Positions 1-7,990 of a stretch of DNA of 64,000 nucleotides are shown piece after piece (the stretch's first letter is position 1; each line of letters opens with the position of its first letter). Position numbers and translations under genes: made by a program. The stretch is from Phlyctochytrium arcticum. Taxonomy: Eukaryota; Chytridiomycota; Chytridiomycetes; Chytridiales; Chytridiaceae. The notes below the pieces were generated by a model. That model saw nothing but the letters and a program-made list of their open reading frames with translations. It made no database searches and was not told the DNA's origin. The stretch is from the NCBI GenBank assembly GCA_025602905.1, contig JAHLKI010000016.1, forward strand, positions 1 to 64,000, written 5' to 3'.

Positions 1-92
1 ACAGTCGAATTTTGCGCCAGTTCAACAAACTCAACTGTTCCAGGTACTCTCTTGCCGTTGGCAGTAGTTAGTTGAAACCAAATTGTCGCCAT
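1..92 (-). CDS. Start of a possible Crinkler-like protein, truncated by the window edge
   Basis: An ATG at 92-90 on the minus strand opens a frame that stays open to base 1, giving 30 residues that begin MATIWFQL and continue with a TANGKRVPGTVEF block. A short hydrophobic beta-strand start followed by a turn and a G-T-V stretch resembles the ubiquitin-like header of Crinkler (CRN) family proteins, which are expanded in chytrids and work as intracellular or translocated effectors. Only the first strand or two of such a domain is visible, so the family call is tentative. It could equally be an unrelated gene. The gene is divergent from the virus-like island on its right. Confidence 0.35.
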   Translation of the reverse strand, partial: MATIWFQLTTANGKRVPGTVEFVELAQNST

Positions 93-286
93 GGTTGTTT
101 CCTGAATCATGCTTGCGGTATTTCGCCGTATTTCGGCTACTGGAATGGTCGGTCAGTCAACAACTGCAGGCGCCCCGCAGGTGGCTTATGTCAGTGGCAC
201 AGATATCAAAAAGTAGCGCGTGGGCGGCGTGAAAACATCGGTTCTGTACAGAGGGCAGTACTAGAGGCAGCACTAGAACCAGTACA

Positions 287-595
287 GTGCATTCATATAG
301 ATTCTCAAGGAAAACGCCCTCCAAGGACTTTTTCCAGCATACACTTTGCCGGCTTGTTCCAACACAAACGACTCCATTACCCGCTCAGCCCGTCAATCCT
401 CCACCAACTCAGGAAGGATATTACGAGGTAGACTACATCATTGACAAGCGAACTCACATGGTAGATGGAGAGGAAGGGGTCGAATTCCTTGTAAAGTGGG
501 TCGGATATAACAACCCACAAGACAATTCGTGGGTTCCGCTTCGAGATTTTGGAGACAATAGGGAAGCAATTTACGAGTTTGAACCGAATAGTTGA
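287..595 (+). pseudogene. Detached chromodomain fragment of an integrase-type protein
   Basis: The frame ending with TGA at 593-595 encodes, from about base 420, a clear chromodomain: YEVDYIIDKR, then an acidic turn, then FLVKWVGY and an N-S-W-V-P-L segment closing the aromatic cage region. Chromodomains of this type sit at the C-terminus of integrases in chromoviral retrotransposons and Maverick/Polinton-like elements, where they target chromatin. No ATG precedes it in frame (the first usable codon is GTG at 287), and no catalytic core lies upstream. A truncated integrase core lies downstream instead, at 664-1110, which reverses the usual order. It is best read as a broken or rearranged element end. 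Bases 93-286 hold nothing I recognise. Confidence 0.6.
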
Positions 596-663
596 TCATT
601 TACATAGGAAAGATCACAATACATTTGATTTATACAATCCACACAACATTCTACATTTCATCC

Positions 664-1110
664 ATGTCGCTAAAAGGATATGCTGCTCCACTTAGAGGCA
701 AAAGTGAAGAAGAAGTGACCGAAGCATTAAAGAAGTGCCTTGACAAGGCTCGACGAGAAGGAAAGAAAATCTCAATAATGCAAACGGATCAAGGCGCGCA
801 TTTTCAACAAATCTTCAAAAGGGAACTCGGTGATAGTGGAATCAAACATTTTTATTCACAAGTAGCCAGACCGCAAAGTAATGCGTACGTTGAGAGAAGA
901 GGAGGCGATATTAAACGTCAGTTATACCAAATCATGGGGTCAAATAATGATAAAAAATGGGTTAATAATCTTCAGACAGTTATTGACAATATCAATTCGG
1001 TAAAGTCAGCAGCAACAGGGTTTTCTCCAAACGAAATGGAGCGGGGTGATGAAAATATTTCGGCAGAAGCAAAAGCACGATTTATAGGGGGTGGGGGGTT
1101 ATCTCGATAA
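664..1110 (+). pseudogene. Truncated DDE (rve) integrase catalytic core
   Basis: From ATG 664 the frame encodes KGYAAPLRGKSEEEV, a helix, then MQTDQGAHF (second catalytic Asp) and, about 35 residues later, SNAYVERR (catalytic Glu). This is the central and C-terminal part of the retroviral-type integrase fold, with spacing as in Maverick/Polinton and virophage-like integrases. The first catalytic Asp, which should lie just before the KGYAAPL strand, is missing: upstream bases 595-663 encode an unrelated hydrophobic stretch. The C-terminus runs directly into the GATAATC hairpin at 1093. The piece is therefore probably inactive alone. The alternative, that an upstream exon supplies the missing Asp, is not supported by any acceptor site I can see. 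Confidence 0.65.
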
Positions 1111-1170
1111 TCCTAATGTTCCTGATAATCCTAGATTATCGAGATTATCAAGATTATCGATTTGACCCCC
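1093..1170. repeat. GATAATC hairpin, copy 1
   Basis: A G-run followed by TATCTCGATAATC pairs with a downstream GATTATCGATTTGACCCCC arm, giving an imperfect hairpin clamped by G/C runs. Between the arms are direct TTCCTGATAAT-type units. It overlaps the last codons of the integrase fragment. The same element recurs at 2135 and, in half form, at 5785. Confidence 0.7.
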
Positions 1171-1396
1171 GTTCTCAAGCCTTGAAACTACCTTTCAACA
1201 TTTTCCCCATTTTGCGCCTTCGCGACAATGCTCATGAAACTTGTCTGCAGCATCCTCTTTTCCAGAAATTGTCACATTCTTTGCAGAAATACTGATGAAC
1301 TTGTACAAATCCGTCCGTTTCCATCACTGTTTCATATAGTCTCCAAACCGATTCTTGGGTGATCTTCTTATTGGTGCCTCGTGATTTTGTATGTGT

Positions 1397-1979
1397 TCAC
1401 AGATTGAGAAAGAAAAAGCGTTTGAAATTCTCCTGGCTTTCGTAATGTCCATCCATTTTAAAAGACTTGACAACATATCGCATGATGTCTACAAGACTCT
1501 CTCTTTCCTTTTGAAAACGTTCCCTTTTCTTCAGTTCATGTTTACTTGGCGAAGGGTGTGGATTTTCAATCTCTTGTGTGGGGTCGGGCACGGGCATTTG
1601 TTGAAGTTCTGGCTGGGTTGAAGGGAGTGGTGCTGGTGTAGGTGTCGGCGGTTTTTTAAACATGTCCGGTGAAACCGAGTCAATGTTTGCCACAATATCA
1701 TATAGTATCATTGTAGAGATGTCTTGCCTCATCCTCTTCTTCTTCGTCAAACTCCAAGGAAATCTTCATAAGTTGGTCAAAAGATTTTTGAATGTCGCGG
1801 ATAGAATACAAATGTTCGAATATGTACTGTCCGGCTTCATGAATTGGAGCCCATTTTTCGATAATCTCACTCATTGGTTTAGCCCTTTCACCAATTGCCC
1901 AAACAGAATCGTCTATTTTCTTCAAGTTCTTGTACACATTCTCGATGAGATTTGGAGTTTGTAAAGCCGTGCGGTACAT
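1397..1979 (-). CDS. Unknown acidic/proline-rich protein of the virus-like island, split between two frames
   Basis: Two minus-strand frames overlap head to tail. The first (1979-1698, 93 residues) is helical and reads LIENVYKNLKKIDDSVWAIG, ending in an acidic DEEEEDEA tract. The second (1750-1397, 117 residues) has a proline-rich linker (PPTPTPAPLP) and a lysine-rich helical tail (KHELKKRERFQKERESL). The two meet at an A/G-rich run around 1720-1745, so one protein of about 190 residues interrupted by a single frame change is the simplest reading. That change could be a mutation, a sequencing indel, or ribosomal slippage. I recognise no family. The gene lies between hairpin copies 1 and 2, which flank it on both sides. 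Confidence 0.4.
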
Positions 1980-2134
1980 TCTGAATGGGGGGTTAAAGCA
2001 ATGATTCTGGTCGTCTTGTTGTTCTTTTGTATCCTGATAAGTCTAGCAAATAACACAAACTTTAAAAATGTCCGAGATTATGTCAGAGTTTGGACTTTGT
2101 TTTTACAAAATGTCCCAGGTCATTTATGGGAGGT

Positions 2135-2214
2135 GGGGGGTAATATCGATAATCTTAATGTTCCTAATGTTCCTACACGATCGAGATTATCAAGAATATC
2201 GATTTGACCCCCCC
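2135..2214. repeat. GATAATC hairpin, copy 2
   Basis: Starts GGGGGGTAATATCGATAATC and ends with a matching arm, GAATATCGATTTGACCCCCCC. Same architecture as copy 1, with two TAATGTTCC direct units in the loop. It lies just upstream of the minus-strand gene and at the 3' end of a minus-strand helix-turn-helix frame. Confidence 0.7.
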
Positions 2215-2430
2215 TTTTCCTCATAGCCCTTAAAGATATCACTTTTCTGTATTCTTTGGTCTTTCTGTGATTACAGCCTTCATCCGAGTAGTTTCGCGAT
2301 TGTTGAGCATTTTATGAATTGTTGGATAGGACACACCGAGTTTCCTAGCCAATTGTCGAATGCTTCGTGCTTCGACCGTTCGTTCTTCTCCCAGAAAGGT
2401 TACAACTGCTGTAAATGCTTTTTGACCCAG
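2173..2430 (-). pseudogene. Helix-turn-helix protein relic without a start codon
   Basis: The minus-strand frame from 2430 to the TAG at 2175-2173 encodes RSIRQLARKLGVSYPTIHKM, a textbook helix-turn-helix of the resolvase/Psq/transposase DNA-binding type, preceded by a short helix (KAFTAVVTFLGEE). A stop codon immediately precedes the frame, and no ATG lies in frame before the motif. An ATG in the neighbouring frame lies a few codons upstream, separated by a run of five A's, so a single-base slip in that run probably broke the gene. The tail enters hairpin copy 2. It may be an element regulator or the DNA-binding end of a recombinase. Confidence 0.45.
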
Positions 2431-2526
2431 TCATTGCGAGAATATTACAATAATGCTATACTATTTTACTATCTTTTTAAATATGAATCAATATTTCATT
2501 TGTTGCGTTTGAAAGAGTCATCGTCT

Positions 2527-2668
2527 ACATCGGAATTTCTCGAATTTCGATGTATGTGATTGATTATGACCAATACCGTTTTGAATGTCGATGTTGCGTT
2601 TACATCGGAATTTCGATGTATGTGAAGGATTATGACCAATACCGTTTAGGATGTCGATGTTGCGTTTA
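2527..2668. repeat. Two tandem ~70-bp repeats upstream of the helicase gene
   Basis: Two copies (about 2527-2601 and 2602-2668) share ACATCGGAATTTCGATGTATG, an internal inverted ATCGGAATTTCGAT core, then GATTATGACCAATACCGTTT and ATGTCGATGTTGCGTTTA. Copy 1 carries a small insertion in the core. They end about 70 bp before the helicase ATG, so they may be promoter elements or a replication or packaging signal. Confidence 0.7.
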
Positions 2669-2736
2669 ATTGTTATTTAAAGAAATAAAACTCTTGTTTA
2701 AAGAACGAAAGTTACTAAACATTCAATAACACAATT

Positions 2737-5265
2737 ATGTCTGACTTTTGTCCAAAATTATCAAGCGATACCGCACTCGAAAAATTCGAGTATATCAATG
2801 ACATTCATATCAAATATTGTCTTCAGAGTCCATTCGTTTTACACAAACTGAAGACCCGTTTGCGTGCTCTTAAGCATCGCAAAGTTGGAAAAAATCTTTA
2901 TCGCACCGAGTATGCTTATTCCGAAAAAGGGAGCCTAGAGCAAATTGGCCGATTGTGGGCTAGAGGACTGTCTCTTCAGAATCTCCAGGCAAGAGATAAT
3001 CACTTTAGACAGTATCTAGCAGCAGGACGGTACCATGATATAGACCAAGTAAACTCTATATTTACTTTAATTGCTCATCTCTTTAAACAACATTCTATCA
3101 CTTGTGATGCTCTAACTCACTATGTCGAAAATCGCTCTACTATCTTAACAGAAAAAAAAATTGACAAACAAGCGGTCGTTTCCATGATGCTTTTTGCTGG
3201 GCGCAAAATTGATGACCCTTTCTTTTCTGAAATACACTCAGTTATTTACACCACACTTTGCCCCATTCTAAAAAACGAGTATCCCGACATTTGGGAAAAA
3301 GTCAGAACATCCCGAGATGCTACTATTAAGGGCAATCGCGAAGGTAGTTTTATCGCACAAGTAACCCAAACCCTCGAAAACAAGGTGACACTTTTAATGG
3401 ATCAATTCTTTACCGATAGGGGGTGGTCGGTTGATGTTCTAATCTTTGATGGTGGAATGATTAGGAAAAGAGAGGGTCACGATATGACCCAAGAATTACT
3501 TGATGAATGCTCACAATTCGTATTTGACAACTGTGGTATTCATATTAAACTGGCGGAAAAACGACTCGTCGTATCTGATGCGTTTTTGGAGAAATTCCGT
3601 TTGAAGTATGACCCTTTGGAGGAAGAGGATGATGATGAAGAGGATGATGAAGAGGAGCCACCCAAGAAAAAGCAAAAAGAAGATGTTGATTTTGAAGCGT
3701 TGCGGGATTTACCATCTGGCAAATGGAAATATTTCGATTTCAAGCGACTTTATGCTCCAACACATCTCAACGCCGCAAAATGGTTTATTGAAGAACAAAG
3801 TGCCGATAGTATCATGAAACATACGAGCGGTTTTCTCTATATCCTCGGGAAAGACAATATCTGGCGCGAGTATGACACTATTGGAGCAAGTGACTTAAAT
3901 ATTCAAGTTGCCGAAACTCTTGTGTCCTCCTTTAAATCTCTTATCCAGGAAGCAGAGGACGATATGCAAAATGTCAACGACCTTAAAGATGTGTTTAAAG
4001 TGTTCCAACGTACGATCGAAATGAATGATTTCTCTGGAAATGTGGCTAAAAATGTCGATAGACTCTCTGTTAAAAACGACAATTGTATCGAACTCTTTCT
4101 TTCAAATCCTCATCTGTTCGCATTCACCGATGGCGTTTACGACCTTGTTAAAGGAGCGTTTCGTCCTTTTGAAGCCAAAGATTACATTTTGCACACTTGC
4201 GGCTATCCTCTCCCTAGCGGGGGAGAAGTTACGGAGATTCGAGAGGCAATCTCGTCATTCTTTGCAAGCATCTTTCCATGCGATAAAATACGAGACTATC
4301 GTATCGCTCAACTTGTACGATGTTTATATGGAAAGGTTGTCGAAGAGTCCTTTTACGTACAAAAAGGAGGGGGGCGAAATGGAAAGGGTGCTGAAACCAC
4401 GCTAATTACATCTACTTTTGGGACTTATGTCTACTTTATCAAACCTGAAAATATTACTACTCGCAGCAAAGGTCAACGTGATGCCCCAAATGCGCAAATG
4501 TTTAACTGTTTTGGTAAGAGATACCTCGCTACTTCTGAACCTCAAGTTGGTCAATCTTTTGCTTCTGATGAAATTAAAATCATTCGAGGAAATGACCCTT
4601 ATCCGGTTCGGACACTTCACGGCAAACCTCTTACGTTCCCTATGACTGGCGCTCTCCATATTCAAACAAACGAAGATCCAAAATTCGACCGTATCGATAC
4701 TGCTATTGCTCTTTCGGCGAAAATGATTCCTTACACCGTTACATTTGCAGAATGTAATGATGAAGAAGAGGATGAAGAAGAGGACTTGGCTCTGCCAAGA
4801 GGCTCGCGCAGCGAGCCAGAAGAGGCCGTCCAAATGGATGATGGTGAAGATGAACAAATTGTTCGTCAAGTTGATCCAAACCTTAAAAGACTTTTCTCCT
4901 CTCCAGAATATCGAGACACATTTATTCTCATACTAATGAGATTCTTTAAATTAAAGTTTGTAAAGAAAGATGGAAGTTTGGATCTCTCGATAAAAGTTCC
5001 AGAGGAGGTCAATGAGTACACGAAGAAGAATCTGGTGAATTCTTTAACAGTTGCGAAATGGTTCAAAATGACTTACCAATTGACAAACAACCCCGAGGAC
5101 AGAATTGAAAGAACTGCTATATATGATAAGTATCTGGCCGATAATGTTGGATCCACAAATCTTTGTGAGCGAAACATATTTTACAAAGAACTGAGAGCGG
5201 TAGTATCGGAGAAACGAACAAAGACGACTCGATACTTTGTAGGGATAGAATGGAAGAATGAGTGA
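2737..5265 (+). CDS. D5-type primase-helicase (SF3 helicase) of a virus-like element
   Basis: This is an uninterrupted 842-residue protein. The C-terminal half is a D5-like superfamily 3 helicase, the replicative helicase of giant viruses, virophages and some mobile elements. The Walker A is GGGRNGKG at residues 544-551, with Gly in place of the usual Ser/Thr after Lys. It is followed by a B/sensor region (GKRYLATSEP) and an HIQTNEDPKFD segment of the kind seen in the D5 family. The N-terminal half has a VLIFDGGMI block near residue 240 that I associate with the region preceding such helicases; no clear AEP primase motif is visible. Acidic tracts at about 295-309 and 673-690 and a PPKKKQK basic patch may act in nuclear import. 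It has no introns and is AT-richer than the host genes. The start is the first ATG, after two tandem repeats. It probably replicates the element. Confidence 0.8.
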   Translation: MSDFCPKLSSDTALEKFEYINDIHIKYCLQSPFVLHKLKTRLRALKHRKVGKNLYRTEYAYSEKGSLEQIGRLWARGLSLQNLQARDNHFRQYLAAGRYHDIDQVNSIFTLIAHLFKQHSITCDALTHYVENRSTILTEKKIDKQAVVSMMLFAGRKIDDPFFSEIHSVIYTTLCPILKNEYPDIWEKVRTSRDATIKGNREGSFIAQVTQTLENKVTLLMDQFFTDRGWSVDVLIFDGGMIRKREGHDMTQELLDECSQFVFDNCGIHIKLAEKRLVVSDAFLEKFRLKYDPLEEEDDDEEDDEEEPPKKKQKEDVDFEALRDLPSGKWKYFDFKRLYAPTHLNAAKWFIEEQSADSIMKHTSGFLYILGKDNIWREYDTIGASDLNIQVAETLVSSFKSLIQEAEDDMQNVNDLKDVFKVFQRTIEMNDFSGNVAKNVDRLSVKNDNCIELFLSNPHLFAFTDGVYDLVKGAFRPFEAKDYILHTCGYPLPSGGEVTEIREAISSFFASIFPCDKIRDYRIAQLVRCLYGKVVEESFYVQKGGGRNGKGAETTLITSTFGTYVYFIKPENITTRSKGQRDAPNAQMFNCFGKRYLATSEPQVGQSFASDEIKIIRGNDPYPVRTLHGKPLTFPMTGALHIQTNEDPKFDRIDTAIALSAKMIPYTVTFAECNDEEEDEEEDLALPRGSRSEPEEAVQMDDGEDEQIVRQVDPNLKRLFSSPEYRDTFILILMRFFKLKFVKKDGSLDLSIKVPEEVNEYTKKNLVNSLTVAKWFKMTYQLTNNPEDRIERTAIYDKYLADNVGSTNLCERNIFYKELRAVVSEKRTKTTRYFVGIEWKNE

Positions 5266-5285
5266 ATCGGGGATTGATGAAGAGG

Positions 5286-5703
5286 GGTGACAGTTTTTCC
5301 AAAAAGGTGACAGTTTGGTGACAGGTAAAAAAAAAACTGTCACCACTCGATACATGTAGGAAAATAAAAATTTATTAATAAAGTTGTGTAGTGTTTCTAT
5401 GAAGGGAAAAAAAAGGTGACAGAAATGACAGTTTTTTTGTAAGTTTATTTTTTGTATAGAATTTTTATGAGTGAGCAGAAGTTCACAGAACGTGTGAACT
5501 ACTTATCACTAGTCAAAAAACTATATCCCCAGGGACTTTACCTCAAAAAAACTGTCATCTCTGTCACCTACATGTAAAATGGAGGGAAATATATAATGAA
5601 AAGTGTCTCTCACTCGAGACGTGGAGTAAAAAAAACTGTCACCAAAAGTGTCACCAAAAGTGTCACCAAAAGTGTCACCAAAAGTGTCACCAAAAGTGTC
5701 ACC
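5286..5703. repeat. GGTGACAG / GTGTCACC iteron region
   Basis: The octamer GGTGACAG occurs at 5317-5324 and 5415-5422, and its complement CTGTCACC at 5337-5344, 5561-5568 and 5636-5643. From 5636, six octamers (one CTGTCACC, then five GTGTCACC) follow at an exact 12-bp period, separated by AAAA. The 5317/5337 pair forms a hairpin with an A-rich loop. A phased array of short repeats next to a replicative helicase resembles iterons of a replication origin or clustered protein-binding sites. Confidence 0.75.
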
Positions 5704-5784
5704 TTTTTTTGGGATGATATCGATATGTAGAAGTTGCAGAATCGGGACATTCAAATATGACACACAGAGGGGCATAGCAGTATC

Positions 5785-5856
5785 GGGGGGTAATATCGAT
5801 AATCCTGATGATCCTGATGATCCTGATAGTATTGCGAGATTTCGTAATATCGATAA
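5785..5856. repeat. GATAATC hairpin, copy 3 (half copy)
   Basis: It begins GGGGGGTAATATCGATAATC like copy 2, continues with three CCTGATGAT units, and ends with a CGTAATATCGATAAC arm but lacks the closing C-run. It lies about 90 bp upstream of the small ORF at 5949. Confidence 0.6.
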
Positions 5857-5948
5857 CAGAGAATGTTATAAAGGTTTTGAAAGTCCCGTAAAGAGGCCGC
5901 TCCATAGCGGAGAGGTCATTCGACAATATCAATCATCGCAGGAGAAGA

Positions 5949-6299
5949 ATGGAAGCGACATTTATTGAGAAGAAGGCGGAAGAATTGATAGACTTGGAAC
6001 ATTCCGAGGAATACCGGAAAGCATCAACACTGATAAAGCGACATGCGACAATCTTGGAAAAGGTCAAGACACACATGAAGGCAAAGGGAATAACGGAAAT
6101 AAAGATTAGGAAAGGTCGAATATTGAAACATCTGCGATTCGATATAAGAAAGACGAGGCGAGTAGATGGAAAATCTCTACCATTGGAATTACAAGAACAG
6201 TATACAGTGGAGACGGATGTGTGGTGGAAAACGATAAATGTATTAGATATGAAGGAGATAGTGGATAATATAAAACAGGAAGAAGATGTATCACTGTAA
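5949..6299 (+). CDS. Small charged helical protein of the virus-like island, unknown
   Basis: 116 residues starting MEATFIEKKAEELIDLEH. A helical, highly charged first half leads to a block KVKTHMKAKGITEIKIRKGR and then basic residues (RKTRRVDGKSLP). The pattern 'helix, M-x-x-x-G-I-T-E-I, Gly turn, basic tail' is reminiscent of small DNA-associated proteins of large DNA viruses and related elements, but I cannot assign a family. It is the rightmost protein gene of the island, has no intron, and follows hairpin copy 3. Confidence 0.5.
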   Translation: MEATFIEKKAEELIDLEHSEEYRKASTLIKRHATILEKVKTHMKAKGITEIKIRKGRILKHLRFDIRKTRRVDGKSLPLELQEQYTVETDVWWKTINVLDMKEIVDNIKQEEDVSL

Positions 6300-6475
6300 A
6301 AATATTTGTACATGTAGCGGGGAGATGTGAATAAAATCAAAGTGAAAATACTTCGGCGACCCGATGATGGATGATGGATGATGGACGTAGCGAGAATATT
6401 CTTCGCCGACTTGTAAGGTGTGAAATTTTGACAGAAGAAATTTGTGAATTTTCTGGAAGTCCCGTATGTGAGCGT

Positions 6476-6722
6476 ATTACACGGTGTAATGAGCGTATTA
6501 CACCGGTGTAATGTGGAAGTCCCGTCCCGTGACAAGCGGCACCACTCGATGAAATATGGAGAGGGATGATTCATGATTTGTAAGATGGCTCGATGTTTGA
6601 TGGAGGCGACCTTATCATAAGGTCACATAGTGGAGAAGCGGCCTTATAATAAGGTCACATAGCGGGCTTCACAGTTGCCGCATAGTTGGCCCATAGTTGG
6701 CGCATAGTTGGGTATAGTTGGG
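6476..6722. repeat. Cluster of short palindromes and ATAGTTGG repeats
   Basis: Contains ATTACACGGTGTAAT (6476-6490), the perfect 16-bp palindrome ATTACACCGGTGTAAT (6497-6512), the 17-bp odd palindrome GACCTTATCATAAGGTC (6608-6624), its near copy GGCCTTATAATAAGGTC (6640-6656), and then four CATAGTTGG-type units up to 6722. GGAAGTCCCGT flanks the first pair on both sides. The cluster lies between the virus-like island and the Harbinger gene, so it could be an element terminus or a set of operator sites. Confidence 0.65.
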
Positions 6723-6744
6723 ACCGGCCCTGTGATAGTGCACG

Positions 6745-7990
6745 CTAGTTCTTTGACCGAATTTTAGTATAACCTCCTTCATGCTTGATGATCATGTTGT
6801 GGAGCAGGACACATGTTTTCATTATCAGACCCATAGTGTCCGTGTCCCAGAATTCCGAAGGCTGTCGGACAATATTCCATCGAATTTGCAGAACGCCAAA
6901 CGCCCGCTCAATATCTTTTCGGGCCGCTTCTTGATATTTTGCAAACAATTTTAGGTCTTCATCGACGGGCCGGGGAACAGTGGGAATCAGGGTAGGCCAA
7001 GGGGGATAAATCCCATCTACCAAGTAATAGGCTACATTGGATTAATTATGTTTCAAGGAGGATGATGGAGACATTCCACTTACGGGTGGTGAAGAGAGTG
7101 TCTTCCACATGAAACTGCACATCAGGCATGCGATCGTGCAGAAACTCTTTGAACAGGTGGGAGTTCTCCAAAACCGTGATATCATTGTTAATCCCAGGCA
7201 TTCCGAAGAAGAAGTGCCAGATCCACAGATCCTGGGTGGCTACGGCTTCCAAAACTAGGCTTGGAACCTTTTCCTTACCTGAGAACTGCCCTGCATAAGC
7301 TTTTGGACAATTCTTCCACTCCCAGTGCATACAATCTAAAGAGCCCATCATGCCGGGGAATCCACGCTCGGCATTAACGGCAAAAATCTTGCGCAAATCT
7401 TCTGGTGTGGGCTTGCGAAGAAATTCGCCTTCGTACAATTGAATGATGGTGGAGCAAAATTGGCGTAGACATTCCAACGCGGTGGTCTTGCCCATGCGGC
7501 AATATTCGTCAACAGACTCAGCGGACGCACCATATGCCAGTATACGAAGGGCAGCTGTCACATTCTGGTGGGCACTCAAGCCAAGACGACCTACGGCATC
7601 GAACTTGCGCCTGAAGTAAGGATTCGCGTTCTCCAACGCAGCAATGATCTCCACCACAAGCTCTCGCCGCATGGGGTAGCAATTACGGAACTGGCGGTCC
7701 GTGAATGTGCAACCTTCATCGAAATAATCCTTCATCATATGTTCATGCCAAATCACTCGGTCTCGCCAAATCTCTGTTCGCTTGGGTCGGGGAATCAGCA
7801 TGTGGTCTGCGTAGTCCTCCGCTTCTGGCTCAGGCGATAGCGCAAGAACTTCTCTGACAAGGCCTTTCAGGTACTTCTTGATTTCACTGGCTTGTTCGTC
7901 ATCTTCTGAATCAGACATGCTATCGTCGCTCAATTGGAGGGAAAGAGAATCATCAGAATCACTACAATCGGAATAATCGGAAAGATCCAT
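6745..7990 (-). CDS. PIF/Harbinger-family transposase
   Basis: Two exons, 7990-7084 and 7031-6745, are separated by a 52-bp intron (GTAAGT...TAG) and join in frame to about 397 residues. The splice restores YYLVDGIYPPWP, a hallmark of Harbinger transposases. The N-terminus is Ser/Asp-rich, followed by a helical DNA-binding region. DDE_Tnp_4 motifs follow in order: GSLDCMHWEW (first Asp), GINNDITVLE (second Asp) and the E-R-A-F-G-V-L-Q-x-R-W helix (catalytic Glu). All three catalytic residues are present and the frame is open, so it may be functional. No Myb-like partner ORF and no convincing terminal inverted repeats were found on either side, so the element boundaries are unknown. Confidence 0.85.

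Noticed and set aside
5636..5703. CRISPR-like regular repeats
   Set aside because: Units are 12 bp with an A4 spacer only; no variable spacers or cas genes, and the genome is eukaryotic.
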